Shown here: positions 9,699-20,005 of the stretch, piece after piece
How positions within the stretch are numbered: position 1 is the stretch's first letter
Layout: the number at the start of each line of letters is the position of its first letter
Assembly: GCA_024364805.1 (NCBI GenBank)
Contig: CM044491.1
Coordinates: 91,329,481-91,349,523, forward strand
Direction: 5' to 3'
DNA length: 20,043 nt
Source: Euprymna scolopes
Lineage: Eukaryota; Mollusca; Cephalopoda; Sepiida; Sepiolidae
The notes under the pieces: model-generated
Database searches by the model: none
What the model saw: only the letters and a program-made list of their open reading frames with translations
Told to the model about the DNA's origin: nothing
Position numbers and translations under genes: made by a program

Positions 9699-9905
9699 GT
9701 TTTGTGACAATTACTCGGAATCGGACTAGGGTATTGGAATAATCGACAAATTTGGGGGTATCGAATCGGTATTTGAATTTAAAAAAATGGTGCCTATTGA
9801 CAATGCCAAAAACGATTCTTTTAATTGCCTTTTCATTTGGATTTGTTTAAATCAAAATCTTCGATTGCTGGTAATAATGATAAAATAATAAATATTTATT
9901 GATTT

Positions 9906-11773
9906 TAAAATAACATTCAAACAGACTGAAGTATATAGAAGCTAGAAATAACGTTTAGAAAGAAATAGCGACAGCTAAGAGAGAATTTACGAAAACCACT
10001 AAAAAGCACATCGAAGCACAAAAACTAGGAACTCGAGACTTCTGGAAAATCTACAACAGTGTAGTAAATAATGGGCAATCAACAATTCCCCCACTACCCA
10101 ACAATCGCGAGGTTGTCTCCTCAGCAACCGACAAGGCTAATATGCTTGCCAGTCGGTTTGCCTCAAACTCCACACTGGACCCTTCCAACCACCCCCTACC
10201 TGACTTTCCTATGCGGACAGACGCCACGCTAGACGATCTGAAAACCACCCCTGCTCAGGTGCATGCTATCATAAAAAACCTTGACACTTCAAAAGCATGT
10301 GGACCCGATCTTATCCCAGCTGTGCTATCAAAAAAGTGCTCAGCCGAAGTAGGTCCAGTTCTCTCTAAACTCTACAGCAAATGCCTTAATGAAGCTTGCT
10401 TTCCGGGCTGTTGGAAAACTGCATCTGTTGTACCAGTATTCAAGAATTATGGCGAAAAGACTGACCCATCAAATTATCGCCCCATTAGCCTCCTCCCACT
10501 TTTTGCCAAAAGATTTGAGACCTTAATTAACCATGCTCTAGTCCATCACCTTACAGATGCTAAACTTCTGACTGACAAACAATATGGATTTAGACAAGCC
10601 CGTTCCACAGCAGACATCCTAGCTGTGATCTCTGAACGTATATACAATTCACTGGACAAAGCGGGGGAGGGCATAGCGGTAACTCTAGATATATCTAAGG
10701 CTTTTGACAGGGTATGGCATGAGGGTCTCCTCAGGAAAATTAGATCATACGGTATCACTGGTAGAATACTTAACATAATTAAATCCTTCTTAGATAAGAG
10801 AAAAATCCAGGTTGTCCTCGACGGTCGTACATCTAAACAATATGATATCAATGCGGGGGTGCCCCAGGGTTCTATCCTTGGACCTCTATTGTTCCTGATA
10901 TTCATAAATGACCTCCTGACAAAATTGCCTCTGAGATGGGTATATATGCTGATGACACTACACTCTATGGCAGGCACGACAGGAAGACGAATGAACACAG
11001 TTCTAAAGAAATGGCAGAAACACTAGAGGAAGACCTCCAATCTGTAGTGGAATCGGGACAAAAGTGGTTGGTCGCGTTCAATGCTGCCAAGAATAAACTG
11101 GTTTCATTCAATAATTACAAGAAACCCTCTCTACCACCTATAGCAATGGTAAACGGCTCTTTATCTGAGAGTACATCTTTCAAACTCCTTGGCCTAACGT
11201 TCACAGGAAACATGAGTTGGAACAATTACATTGAAGGCATTGCCAGGGCCGCTGCAAGAAAGGTGGGCTCTCTCTACCGTGCTAGAAAGCTACTAACGCC
11301 CGAAAGTATCCTGTACCTCTATAAGGCCACCATTCGCCCATGCATGAAGTATTGTTGTCATATTAGGCTGGTGCATCTGCTACTAGTCTCTCGCTCCTTG
11401 ACAAGGTTCAAAAGAGAGTCGCAAACCTGATAGGCCCTGAACTGGCATCTAAGCTTCAGCCTCTGTCCCATCGATGAAATGTTGCATCCCTCTGCCTTTT
11501 CTACAAGTATTTTAGTGGTGAATGCTCTGACGAACTGGAATCATTTGTGCCCCCACGACGTGAGCACCCTAGATAAACCCGACAGGCTACTAAATCCCTT
11601 CCCCACACCGTAGAGATCCCTAGATGTAAAATATCTTTTTACTCCAATAGTTTCTTCCCCAGACCGCTAGACTCTGGAATTCCATTCCAGGTCCCTGCTT
11701 CCCCAACAGTGCTTACGTGAAGAAGTTCAAGTGTAACGTGAACCGACATCTTGCTGCCCAAATCCCTACATAG
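9906..11773 (+). pseudogene. LINE ORF2 reverse transcriptase, interrupted
   Basis: It encodes the polymerase that copies LINE RNA into DNA at a nicked target. The largest intact frame (10142-11026) reads, in order, DPSNYRPISLLP, QYGFRQARSTAD, LDISKAFDRVWH (finger/palm, catalytic Asp) and GVPQGSILGPLLF. A frameshift near 10920-10936 then moves the catalytic YADD box into another frame (YADDTTLY, 10945 onward). That frame continues with LLGLTFTGNMSWNNYIE and ARAAARKVGSLYRARKLLTP, a C-terminal pattern shared by Jockey/CR1-group LINEs. Further frame changes occur near 11365 and 11665. Stops appear near 9957, at 11475-11477 and near 11573, and the natural terminator is probably the TAG at 11771. 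Upstream, AKREF and LGTRDFWKIYNSVVNN match the linker between endonuclease and RT in such elements. The copy is inactive. Confidence 0.9.
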
Positions 11774-11862
11774 TACCCCAGTAGATGTTGCCCCTGATAG
11801 TAGCCCCCTACACCAAAGTGCAATTTGCCTTGTTTGGGGAGAAAATGTAATTTAAAAAAAAA
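9906..11862 (+). mobile_element. 5'-truncated non-LTR retrotransposon (Jockey/CR1-like LINE)
   Basis: A LINE copy that keeps the region just upstream of the reverse transcriptase, the full RT domain, the C-terminal region, and about 90 bases of 3' UTR ending in AAAAAAAAA near 11862. No endonuclease domain is visible, so the copy was probably truncated at its 5' end on insertion, which is usual for target-primed reverse transcription. The right edge is set by the A-run and the left edge by the loss of LINE-like coding sequence near 9906. I could not identify target-site duplications. The same family begins again at 20006. Confidence 0.9.
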
Positions 11863-12085
11863 GCTAAAATCTATAGATAAGCCTCCCCAAGCTTAATTTT
11901 ACGTATAGGAAAATATCTGCATTTTTAACATGTGTATTTTTAAAGAAAAGAAATCGGGGAAAATAATTCTATAGGCAAATATTTAGGGATAAAAAACAAA
12001 ATCGGAAATTGTATCGGAATCCGGAATTTAGTACGGAATTGGTAATCGTATCGAAATCGGGAAAAATATTGGAAGCGTCCCATCA

Positions 12086-12087
<2 letters not shown>

Positions 12088-12156
<69 letters not shown>
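12088..12156. repeat. (AT)n microsatellite
   Basis: About 34 AT units starting directly after CATCACTA. It pairs in position with the array at 9597-9695 on the other side of the LINE-bearing block. Confidence 0.96.
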
Positions 12157-12158
<2 letters not shown>

Positions 12159-14133
12159 ACAAACACAATTTTCAATTGAACTGAAAGAAAAAAATGAATA
12201 TTAGATTGTTCCGAGAGTATCATTAGGAGCATTTAAAATATAAAGGTGTTTAGACAATCGAGTTATTGATACGTAGACATAGTGTGTGATAAGAGAAAAT
12301 AAAAAATAACCCCCATCGGAACGGAAAGATTATGATCAAAATACGTTAGATCACTTCGAAATTGATCGTTTTTAAATTGAATTACTGGAAGGGAAATCTT
12401 ATATCTTTGGTTTGTATCGTCCTCATAGGGGAATAAAGCAGATATCAAAATCTAGATATAATAAACAATTATTTCTTTTTATCAATAATGAAGCATTGAA
12501 CTTGTTGAACTAATTTCTACATACATGAGGGACCGACAGTATAGAATGGGGCAATGTTTATCATTTTCCCTCTTCCAAAACAGGTGCCGTCATAACAGAG
12601 TTTTATGTAAAAACAGAAACTGAGTGCAAGTAAAAAAATAAGACGAATTACGAACTACTAAATAAAATGAAGTTTATTTGCACTTTTATTTATGTTTAAA
12701 ACACTGGCAGTTTGAATTGCTTTAAAAGTATTTTAACGTAACTTTCTTTCTTTTTTTTTTAAAATCTTGTGTAATAATTAATAGAAATTTAAAAGAAATA
12801 GAAAATATATATCCTGAAGAGCGCACGTCATGGTATTCTGTCCAGCATTCTCTCCAGCAACCTTACTCTTGCACCAAGTCAAAGAGCCCCCGTTGTTTTT
12901 ATTTTGTTAGTTATGAACGCTAGGTTTGGTTCCTCCACTGTTATAAACTGATCTTAATAATGTGGTTTTTAATAATATTTAGATATTTAAATTTATTTTT
13001 ATTTATATTAAAATAAAACATTAGCAATTTATTACCTTACTGAATGATCTGCATTTTTCTTAATATAAATAAAAGTGTAAACAAATGAATATATATTTAA
13101 AAACAATCTTTTTTGAATAATGTGCTGGTTTCGTATTTCGTATTTCTTTCACTCAATTTCCGTTTGTACATAGCATCATTTACTGATGTTATTATTCTTT
13201 GGCAGGAAAGCGTCAGGATTGCCTAGAACGATAATTAATAATTACACTTGGTATGAAAGGTGGAAAACGGGGAAGGATGGGAAGAGAGTAGTTAATGGGA
13301 GAAAGATAGGCGTATAAGAAAGAGATTAAGAAAAAGTTTTAAAACGAGACAGATCCCATGTACTCTATGTGTTTCTCGATACTTCCAATCAACTTTTTGC
13401 TAGCTATACTTATTAAATGATAATAAAATGGAAATCCAGCAGAATTTTAACTTGAGAACCACAACAGAATCAACATAGTGTACATTCTCCCTCGAAACTC
13501 ACTGTGTAATTATTAAGTCCTGTTGTTGATAATATTTCTACGTGAGGTTTAGTTTTCGATTCATGGGTATTTATAGACTGACCTACGCAATGTTTATGAA
13601 TTTAGATATAAACACGAAATATTTTAATCTATAATCTATAATGTTAACGTTAGAAACATAAATGTACACGAAAGTAGTCAATATTAATCATAATTAAATC
13701 GGTAAACGCAAAAGTTTGAAACTGTATCAATAATGCCAGTTTTAGACGATTGCAGTAGGAGCAGCATCAGTTCGGTTTATAAAATGAGCGCTGATTCATA
13801 CAAACATTGAAATTCTCCTTCTACCTTTCTCAATTAGAGACCATCTCACACTTGATAGAAGTTCATGAAAAGGGCTAACACACGGGTTACTTACGCTTTT
13901 CTTGGTCAGAACACTGTGTCAAAAACAAACAAACGTGGATTGAAACAATTGTGCGCAGCGAAATCCTTACATACATGAACTACTTTCTCCTCAAATCTGA
14001 GTTCCTAAGCTTTATGTCTTCGTCATTACTTGGGGACTTATTCTACTAATAACACTCTTCTATTATCTACTCCTCATTTATTAATACCTTACGGAAGTAG
14101 TTCAATAAAGTTGTTTTAAATCTCTCTTCAAAT
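12157..14133. other. Unassigned AT-rich interval
   Basis: About 2 kb with no supported gene, RNA or end structure. Only short homopolymer runs are visible (for example T10 near 12753). Open frames are all short. 12780-12900 is slightly more balanced in base composition but has no recognisable motif. Confidence 0.5.

Positions 14134-14134
<1 letters not shown>

Positions 14135-14207
<73 letters not shown>
14135..14207. repeat. Compound microsatellite (CA)n-(TA)n
   Basis: About 17 CA units (14135-14168) are followed by about 20 TA units (14168-14207). Confidence 0.97.
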
Positions 14208-14209
<2 letters not shown>

Positions 14210-14460
14210 CACAGAATATATTGTTTAAATTACGATGTCTTACACCTGTTTCATTGAATCGCATAAGCAAAACAAATCAGAGACTTTACATTAGTTCATT
14301 AAAGTGTAAAATGTACAGTTTATTTTTCCTCTCTTTCCTTTAGGAACAATAGGATAATGTTAAGGTTACCAGTGCTAAAATGTCTGTTTTTGAGCGATTG
14401 GTTGTATTTATTCGTTTAACACTATTGTGTCCTGTCGCGAACTATTCCTTTATTTCATTA

Positions 14461-14706
14461 CGGGAGGGAGATAGAGAGAGATAGACAGAAAAACATACTA
14501 AAGGAGAACAAGAGAAATAGGGAGGGATATGAACATACAAAAGGGGAGAAGGAGAGATAAAAGTATATACAGAGAAAGATAGATAGAAAGGGGAAAAGAA
14601 GTAGAGCTGCGATAGAGATGGATAAGGAGAGAGAGTGAGGGAGAGATGGATAGAGAGATGGAGAAAGAAAAAGAGAGAGGAAGAAAAGCAGAGGGAGAGA
14701 AACGAG
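14461..14706. repeat. Long polypurine tract
   Basis: About 245 bases made almost wholly of G and A on the plus strand, built from degenerate GAGAGA, GATAGA and GGAGAA units. Long polypurine tracts can adopt triplex (H-DNA) structures. The two overlapping minus-strand open frames (rich in Ser, Leu, Pro and Phe) translate this tract and are not genes. Confidence 0.9.
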
Positions 14707-14709
14707 GAG

Positions 14710-15632
14710 TAAATGACACTTACCCGATTTTTTTTTTGATCAGTGGAAGAGAAATCTTTCGAGACTGAGGCAATTTTTATTTTTTGTTCATATCCAAAGT
14801 ACCAATTTGGGAGGGGCGTGCTGAATGTTCCCACATTACAATCAGACTTGTATCAAACTCTCTCCTCGTGGGGCGGCAAGTAAATAGGAACAAAGTCTGT
14901 ATGAAAGAACGTAAACTTAGAACTAAAAAATACATGGGCATGTTCAGTTTTCAACAACCCCTATTCGTTTATACTTCTTATACAATTATATGGCAAACAT
15001 AATTTATTTTTATGTTGTAACATAATTATACATAAAGTATAAACAAATATATTTATTAATTTAAATTTTAAAAATATATATACACTGCTCATTAAACCAA
15101 GAAAAAGGCGATTGGTAAAAAAACAATACATTGGCATGTTCAGTTTTAAATAACCGCTACTTTTTTATGTCCAAAAACTTACGGAAACGTTTTGAACTTA
15201 AAGGGATTCTTAATTCTTTATGATATCCTTCTGTAATTTTAACACGAGCTGACTTAGACATTGGAATTTTTTTTAATGCAAAATTCAAACAATCTTTATT
15301 TATGAAAATACAATGTCTATTAAATGTTACCCATTTTCAGCTTCGGATATTTGTGCTCTTTCAAAAACATTATTCATGAAAAGTTGCAGAATCACTGGAT
15401 TGGGATTTAACTCTCTTATTTTGTTCCGCGAGATAGCAGACCTGAAACATTTTTGTCACGTCCAAAATGATCGACATGCTGAAAAGAAACGATTTCTGAA
15501 AAAAAAGAAGGTTTTAATATTGTAATATTTTTTCATCTTAAGATAAAAGCACGCGTGAACTAGATAAAAACACAGAATACAGAGGCAATTGGTTCAGGAG
15601 TTTTTAGATTATAGGTTAATAACAAACATATT

Positions 15633-15636
<4 letters not shown>
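14710..15636. other. Unassigned interval with a short direct repeat
   Basis: It contains a diverged 40-base direct repeat (14931-14970 and 15127-15166; shared words GGCATGTTCAGTTTT and a TAACC/CAACC-CTA segment). TACACTGCTCATTAAA at about 15081-15096 resembles the terminal sequence of some Tc1-like elements, but no partner end or transposase was found. The open frame at 15313-15525 has no recognisable domain. Confidence 0.4.

Positions 15637-15691
<55 letters not shown>
15637..15691. repeat. (AT)n microsatellite
   Basis: About 27 AT units with one interruption (TACATA near 15674). Confidence 0.95.
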
Positions 15692-15860
15692 GTTTACATA
15701 TGTGTCTAAAATATGTTATAATTTTGGTTGTTAGAAGTCAAGCCCGAAAAAAACAAAACAAAAAAACAATCATCACACACGTTTGAGCATGACTGATATG
15801 TTTAAATTTGGATAATGCAGTTATTTATTTTTGAGGACTTCTCAGTGGTTGTCAGTTGGC

Positions 15861-16103
15861 TTAACCTTTTTTGTACCAATGTCCCTTAAATGGAACATAG
15901 TTTTCAACATACTATAGAAATTGTAATTTTGCTTTAAATATAACTATAAGAATAATTTATAAAAGTTTTCATAAATCTGGAGTAAAATGAAGCTACTTTA
16001 ATAGAAATAACTTATAAAAATTGAATTTAAAGCAAAATTACAATTTCTATAGTATGTTGAAAACTATGTTCCATTTAAGGAACATTGGTACAAAAAAGGT
16101 TAA
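15861..16103. mobile_element. piggyBac-type MITE, palindromic, TTAA-flanked
   Basis: A 243-base element whose first 79 bases (15861-15939) and last 79 bases (16025-16103) are reverse complements with a single mismatch (at 15883). Both outer ends are TTAA followed inward by CCTTTTTTGTACCAATG. TTAA target duplication and a CC-starting inverted repeat are hallmarks of the piggyBac superfamily. The 85-base centre is AT-rich and non-coding, so movement would need a transposase supplied elsewhere. The near-perfect arms suggest a young insertion relative to other repeats here, or recent arm homogenisation. The open frame 16021-16233 starts inside the right arm and is mostly an artefact. Confidence 0.85.
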
Positions 16104-16610
16104 TAAAAGCGCAACCCGAGTGATGCAAAGAGAGGAGTTTGTTAGAGCCATTGCCCGTAGTTTATCATTACATTACGATAAAGCAAAGTGGCTAGCTTCT
16201 CATAACTGCAAATTTGTTGACAAACTTCTTTAACACCAGATATACTATTTTCTCTCACTCTCTACGATAGGCTGGCCGCTCGAGATTAATATAATCACAA
16301 TAATAGAGTGAAGAACCCCAACCCCCAAGACAAAAACATATTTTTGATGAACAAAAACATGTGTCTTACACCGAAAGTCTAAAAAAATGATTTTAATCAT
16401 TAAATAATGATTTTATAACAGCATTTGTTTTTCTAAAATTTGCAAATTAACCTAACAAAATAGTGTATTCGAGGATGTGACCACTCTCCATCTATTTACA
16501 AGAATAAGTATCTTTATATTAGAAGCTAGCCAGATACTTGAAAGCCCCACGTACGATTATATTAAATGATTATAATAAAGAATATTCATAACACCACCGC
16601 GCACCGCGCT
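16104..16610. other. Unassigned interval
   Basis: Directly right of the MITE, an open stretch to 16233 reads TRVMQREEFVRAIARSLSLH and onward, more protein-like than its surroundings, but I recognise no family and cannot call a gene. The rest is AT-rich with a small ATGATTTTAATCATTAAA hairpin near 16387. Confidence 0.35.
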
Positions 16611-16832
16611 GATCTTACTTTTTCTTAGTGGCACCATACCACTTCAAGAGAAAAAGAAAAAACACACACACAAACGGTTTCTATCCTGATAAAAGCGCTA
16701 TGACGCCGAAACGTTTGATTTGTAAACAAACAAAGGTTCGTTTATCTAAAAAAAATATATCTGCATCGAATTGTCTTCTTAAACTTACATTGTCAATTTA
16801 ATAACGCTTTATCTCGGGGGAAAAATGTTCAT
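16611..16832 (+). repeat. Tandem repeat, unit 1 (hammerhead-like motif inside)
   Basis: It aligns throughout with the unit at 16906-17128. Shared blocks are CTTAGTGGCACCATACCAC, a purine-rich stretch, TTTCTATCCTGAT, GCGCTATGACGCCGAAA, GTAAAC.AA, AAACTTACATT and CAATTTAA. The core CTGATAA-AGCGCTATGACGC-CGAAAC has the spacing of a hammerhead ribozyme core (CUGANGA, stem II, GAAA). No proper cleavage triplet and stem III arrangement was found, so activity is doubtful. Confidence 0.6.
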
Positions 16833-16905
16833 AATTCACCAGGTGCGATCGCGCGTATCCCCTGCTTGAACATTTACAACATCACAGTCAAAGAAGATCG
16901 CACGG

Positions 16906-17128
16906 GTCTTATTTTTCTTAGTGACACCATACCACAAGGGAAGAGAAAGAAAAAGAAGAAAATAAACACGAACTGTTTCTATCTTGACCAGGGCGTTATG
17001 GCGCCGAAAACTATGATACGTAAACGAATAAACGTCTGTTTATTTTTTAAAAAATACCTCCGTTGAAGTTGATTTAAAACTTACATTTCCAATTTAAGCC
17101 CAACTTTTATCAGAGAGAAAAAAATCTT
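16906..17128 (+). repeat. Tandem repeat, unit 2
   Basis: A second, same-orientation copy of the 16611-16832 unit, offset by about 294 bases, with clear but incomplete identity: CTTAGTGACACCATACCAC, TTTCTATCTTGACC, GGCGTTATGGCGCCGAAAAC, AAACTTACATTTCCAATTTA. The CTGAT word of unit 1 is degraded. Partial tandem copies are a known habit of Penelope-like elements; membership is inferred only from the motif. Confidence 0.6.
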
Positions 17129-17159
17129 TATCCCTATCTACTTATTCCTTTTTCCGAGC

Positions 17160-17471
17160 TTTCTGGGTATCTTTTCTATTTGCTGAGCGGTCTTTTTAAT
17201 TTCGGCAGGCATATTATATAGTACGTGGCCCAAAAGTTATTGGTCGGCCATATTTTTCTCAAGCGCTTTCTATCGGTGCATCCAATAGTAATTGTTGTTT
17301 TCTTTTCCTTTTCTTTCCTTTTGAGGCTTGGCGAATTTATAATTTCTTTTTTGCACCGATAGATAGCGCTTGAGAAGAATATGGCCAAACAATTATTTTT
17401 GGGTGCCATTCTATATATATGCCTGATGAAATTTAAAAAATCGTTCGGCAAATAGAAAAGATATCCAGAAA
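17160..17471. repeat. Large inverted repeat with 72-base spacer
   Basis: Left arm 17160-17280 and right arm 17352-17471 are diverged reverse complements. Shared words are TATCTTTTCTATTTGC, GGCCATATT followed by TTCTCAAGCGCT, and TATCGGTGCA beside the spacer. The spacer is CT-rich. The best-conserved part is next to the loop, so the copies could be a foldback element or two head-to-head insertions. The minus-strand open frame across it is an artefact. Confidence 0.8.
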
Positions 17472-17516
17472 TATTAGAAAAAAAGATTTACTCTGTCTTG
17501 TTCAATCAGACATGGC

Positions 17517-17539
17517 TATATATATATATATATATATAT
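17517..17539. repeat. Short (TA)n microsatellite
   Basis: About 11 TA units. Confidence 0.9.
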
Positions 17540-17540
17540 T

Positions 17541-18260
17541 CTTTAAACATATATGATCAAAATGTTAAATATTGTTGTTGTATGTGAATTTTAAATCCCC
17601 AAAACTAGTTTCACTAATTACTTAAGCAAATTAAGAAAAAAATTCTCAAAAGCGTGGTGTCATCGTTGTCTTCTGCGACGTCAGCGATCTCTGAAATATT
17701 TAAACAGCAAGTCTATTGCTTAAAATCTAAAGAGGTTACAACGTTAAACGTGTGATAAAATGGGAAGAAAACTGAAGACATTTATCTTGGAGGAAAAGGA
17801 AAAAACCGATTAGAACAGAGATGCATTACTGCGTAACACCTTTGATATTGCGTGAATGACGAAGGGGGGATGCATCTCTGAAGGATAGGCGTCCCCTTGT
17901 CGATATTTTTGGCGCCCTTCTCATTGCAAGCGAACACAAGCTCTTTAATCAACAGGAGGAGCAGTAAAAAGAAAATTCCTCCAAAGACGTTAGATTAATC
18001 TCCGCTGTCATAGTTTCGTGCAATGTGATTTCTGTCCGGAGAAATGGACAGGGAAACTACGCACACGTGCGATCAAACGCACGCAAACACACAGGAAAAA
18101 GTCCACGCGATCATCCACACGAACGGGATCATATAAGGCATTTATAAAATAATAAGGTATAATGTGTGCGCATACAAGTAGTGGTGTTATGAGCGTGAAT
18201 TTGAAATGGATCCAATTTGCGAGCATTAGCGAGAAAAATCAAGATAAATGTAGGTTAAAG
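17541..18260. other. Unassigned interval, locally richer in CpG
   Basis: 17650-18110 is less AT-rich than its surroundings and includes GCGACGTCAGCG at 17677-17688, which contains the core of a CRE-like site (ACGTCA). A 17-codon frame at 17760 (starting MGRKLKTF) ends in a stop with no donor site evident. No gene is supported. Confidence 0.4.
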
Positions 18261-18266
18261 AAATGG

Positions 18267-18449
18267 ACACACACACACACGCACACACATCTATATATTT
18301 ACATGTAGAAAGAGAGACACACATATATAAATAGATAGACAGACAAATATATAGATAAATAGAGATAAGCGGAGAGGTAAAGAAAAACAAAGAGACAAAG
18401 GGGCAGATAAATAGAGATAAAAAGAAAGAGAATAAGAAAGGATAGGTTT
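18267..18449. repeat. (CA)n and degenerate purine tract
   Basis: ACACACAC/GCACACACA (18267-18289) is followed by a stretch of AGATAGACAGA, AGATAAATAGAGATAA and GAAAGAGAATAAGAAAG units to about 18449. Confidence 0.88.
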
Positions 18450-18556
18450 TTCTTTATTTCACACGATGCGATCAATTTACAATAATACTCTCAATTTAAC
18501 AAAAAAGTTTCATTACAAAATAGTATTTCTTAAGTACGGCGTAGTTTGCCACTAAA

Positions 18557-19071
18557 TCTATATATATGTAAAAGTTAAAGTGTCTGTCTGTGTGTCTGTG
18601 TGTCTGTGTACATTTTCTTACCAAATAACTCTGTCAATTTTCGGTGTACAGACTCGAAATTTGATATAAGAGGTATTGAGATTTGGGGAAATCTTTTTAA
18701 TCGGTTTTCGGCCAGAAATTCTGCTGTTAAGGGGTTAAAGTTCAACGATTTGACCTTTGAGAATTCTATCAAACTCCTCCGCCAATTTGGCTCTAAACAC
18801 TTGAAATTTTAGATATAGATTACTTGAACCGGGATCTAACTTTATAATTCTGTTTGAGCCCCAAACAATAAATGCTAAGGTGTCAGATTGAGGTTAAACT
18901 TAAACAAAAATTGACGTCTGCGGTCTCTACCAACTTTTCTCTATGGTAGTTAAGGAAGACTATTGTATAGAAAAGAATTAGTGTACATATTCACACTTTT
19001 TAATATATACATATGCACATAAAGTTATGAACAGTACATAGGGCCCGAGCAAAGCTTCGAGGTGCTACTAG
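18557..19071 (+). mobile_element. Non-autonomous Helitron
   Basis: A 515-base element with Helitron end rules. The 5' end is TCTATATATATGTAAAAG (TC at 18557), preceded by A; the 3' end is CTAG (19068-19071), followed by T, matching insertion between A and T without target duplication. A small hairpin (CGAGC-AAA-GCTTCG with one bulged T, 19046-19059) stands 8 bases before the terminal CTAG. The start runs into TGTCTGTCTGTGTGTCTG, as seen in mollusc Helitron-like repeats (recalled, not searched). There is no Rep/helicase frame, so it would depend on an autonomous relative. Two overlapping 65-70-codon frames at 18575-18812 are antisense to one another and unrecognised. Confidence 0.72.
19046..19059 (+). 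terminator. Helitron 3' subterminal hairpin
   Basis: Stem CGAGC/GCTTCG with a 3-base AAA loop and one bulged T, in the subterminal position where Helitrons carry the hairpin that signals the end of rolling-circle strand transfer. This is a transposition terminator, not a transcription terminator. Confidence 0.6.
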
Positions 19072-19072
19072 T

Positions 19073-19480
19073 AATAAATAATTCTTGGAGGAGATTACGT
19101 ATAAACAACAAGTATTCGCTAAAAATAAATTACCAATAAGAACAAAACATTTCAGATTTTATACATGCTTTTAAAATTGTCATTCTATACGGTGGGTATT
19201 TCAATTAAGTTATCTAATAGCAATTTATTAAAAACTATTCAACTGTTTAAAAATTAAGTAAATATTTTTGAAAGTATTGCTAAACAGACAGAAAAATTGA
19301 TTACAAACAGAAACTGGTTATATGTAGAAAAGAAATACATTTTATTGTTGGTAAAATCACTACCCTAAACTTTAGTTGGAGTTTTTTCAACTCGGACTTA
19401 GTCATTTCTTTTACATCATTTCAAGAATTAAGCCCGATTCTTGGTTAAACGAAAAAACAACTTTTGCTTTTACTCTACCG
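19073..19480. other. Unassigned AT-rich interval
   Basis: I see no gene or repeat structure here beyond general A/T richness. Confidence 0.5.
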
Positions 19481-19481
19481 T

Positions 19482-20005
<524 letters not shown>

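Noticed and set aside
10546-10998. 150-codon minus-strand frame
   Set aside because: Antisense shadow of the LINE reverse transcriptase.
14442-14834. 130-codon minus-strand frame with apparent membrane-like segments
   Set aside because: Its Ser/Leu/Phe/Pro repeats come from the polypurine tract; this is not a membrane protein gene.
16021-16233. 70-codon frame overlapping the MITE
   Set aside because: Its start and first third lie in the MITE arm. The remainder is open but not recognisable as a piggyBac or other protein.
17760-17813. 17-codon frame starting MGRKLKTF with a fair start context, near a CRE-like word
   Set aside because: It is too short, with no donor splice site or downstream coding sequence; chance is the simpler explanation.
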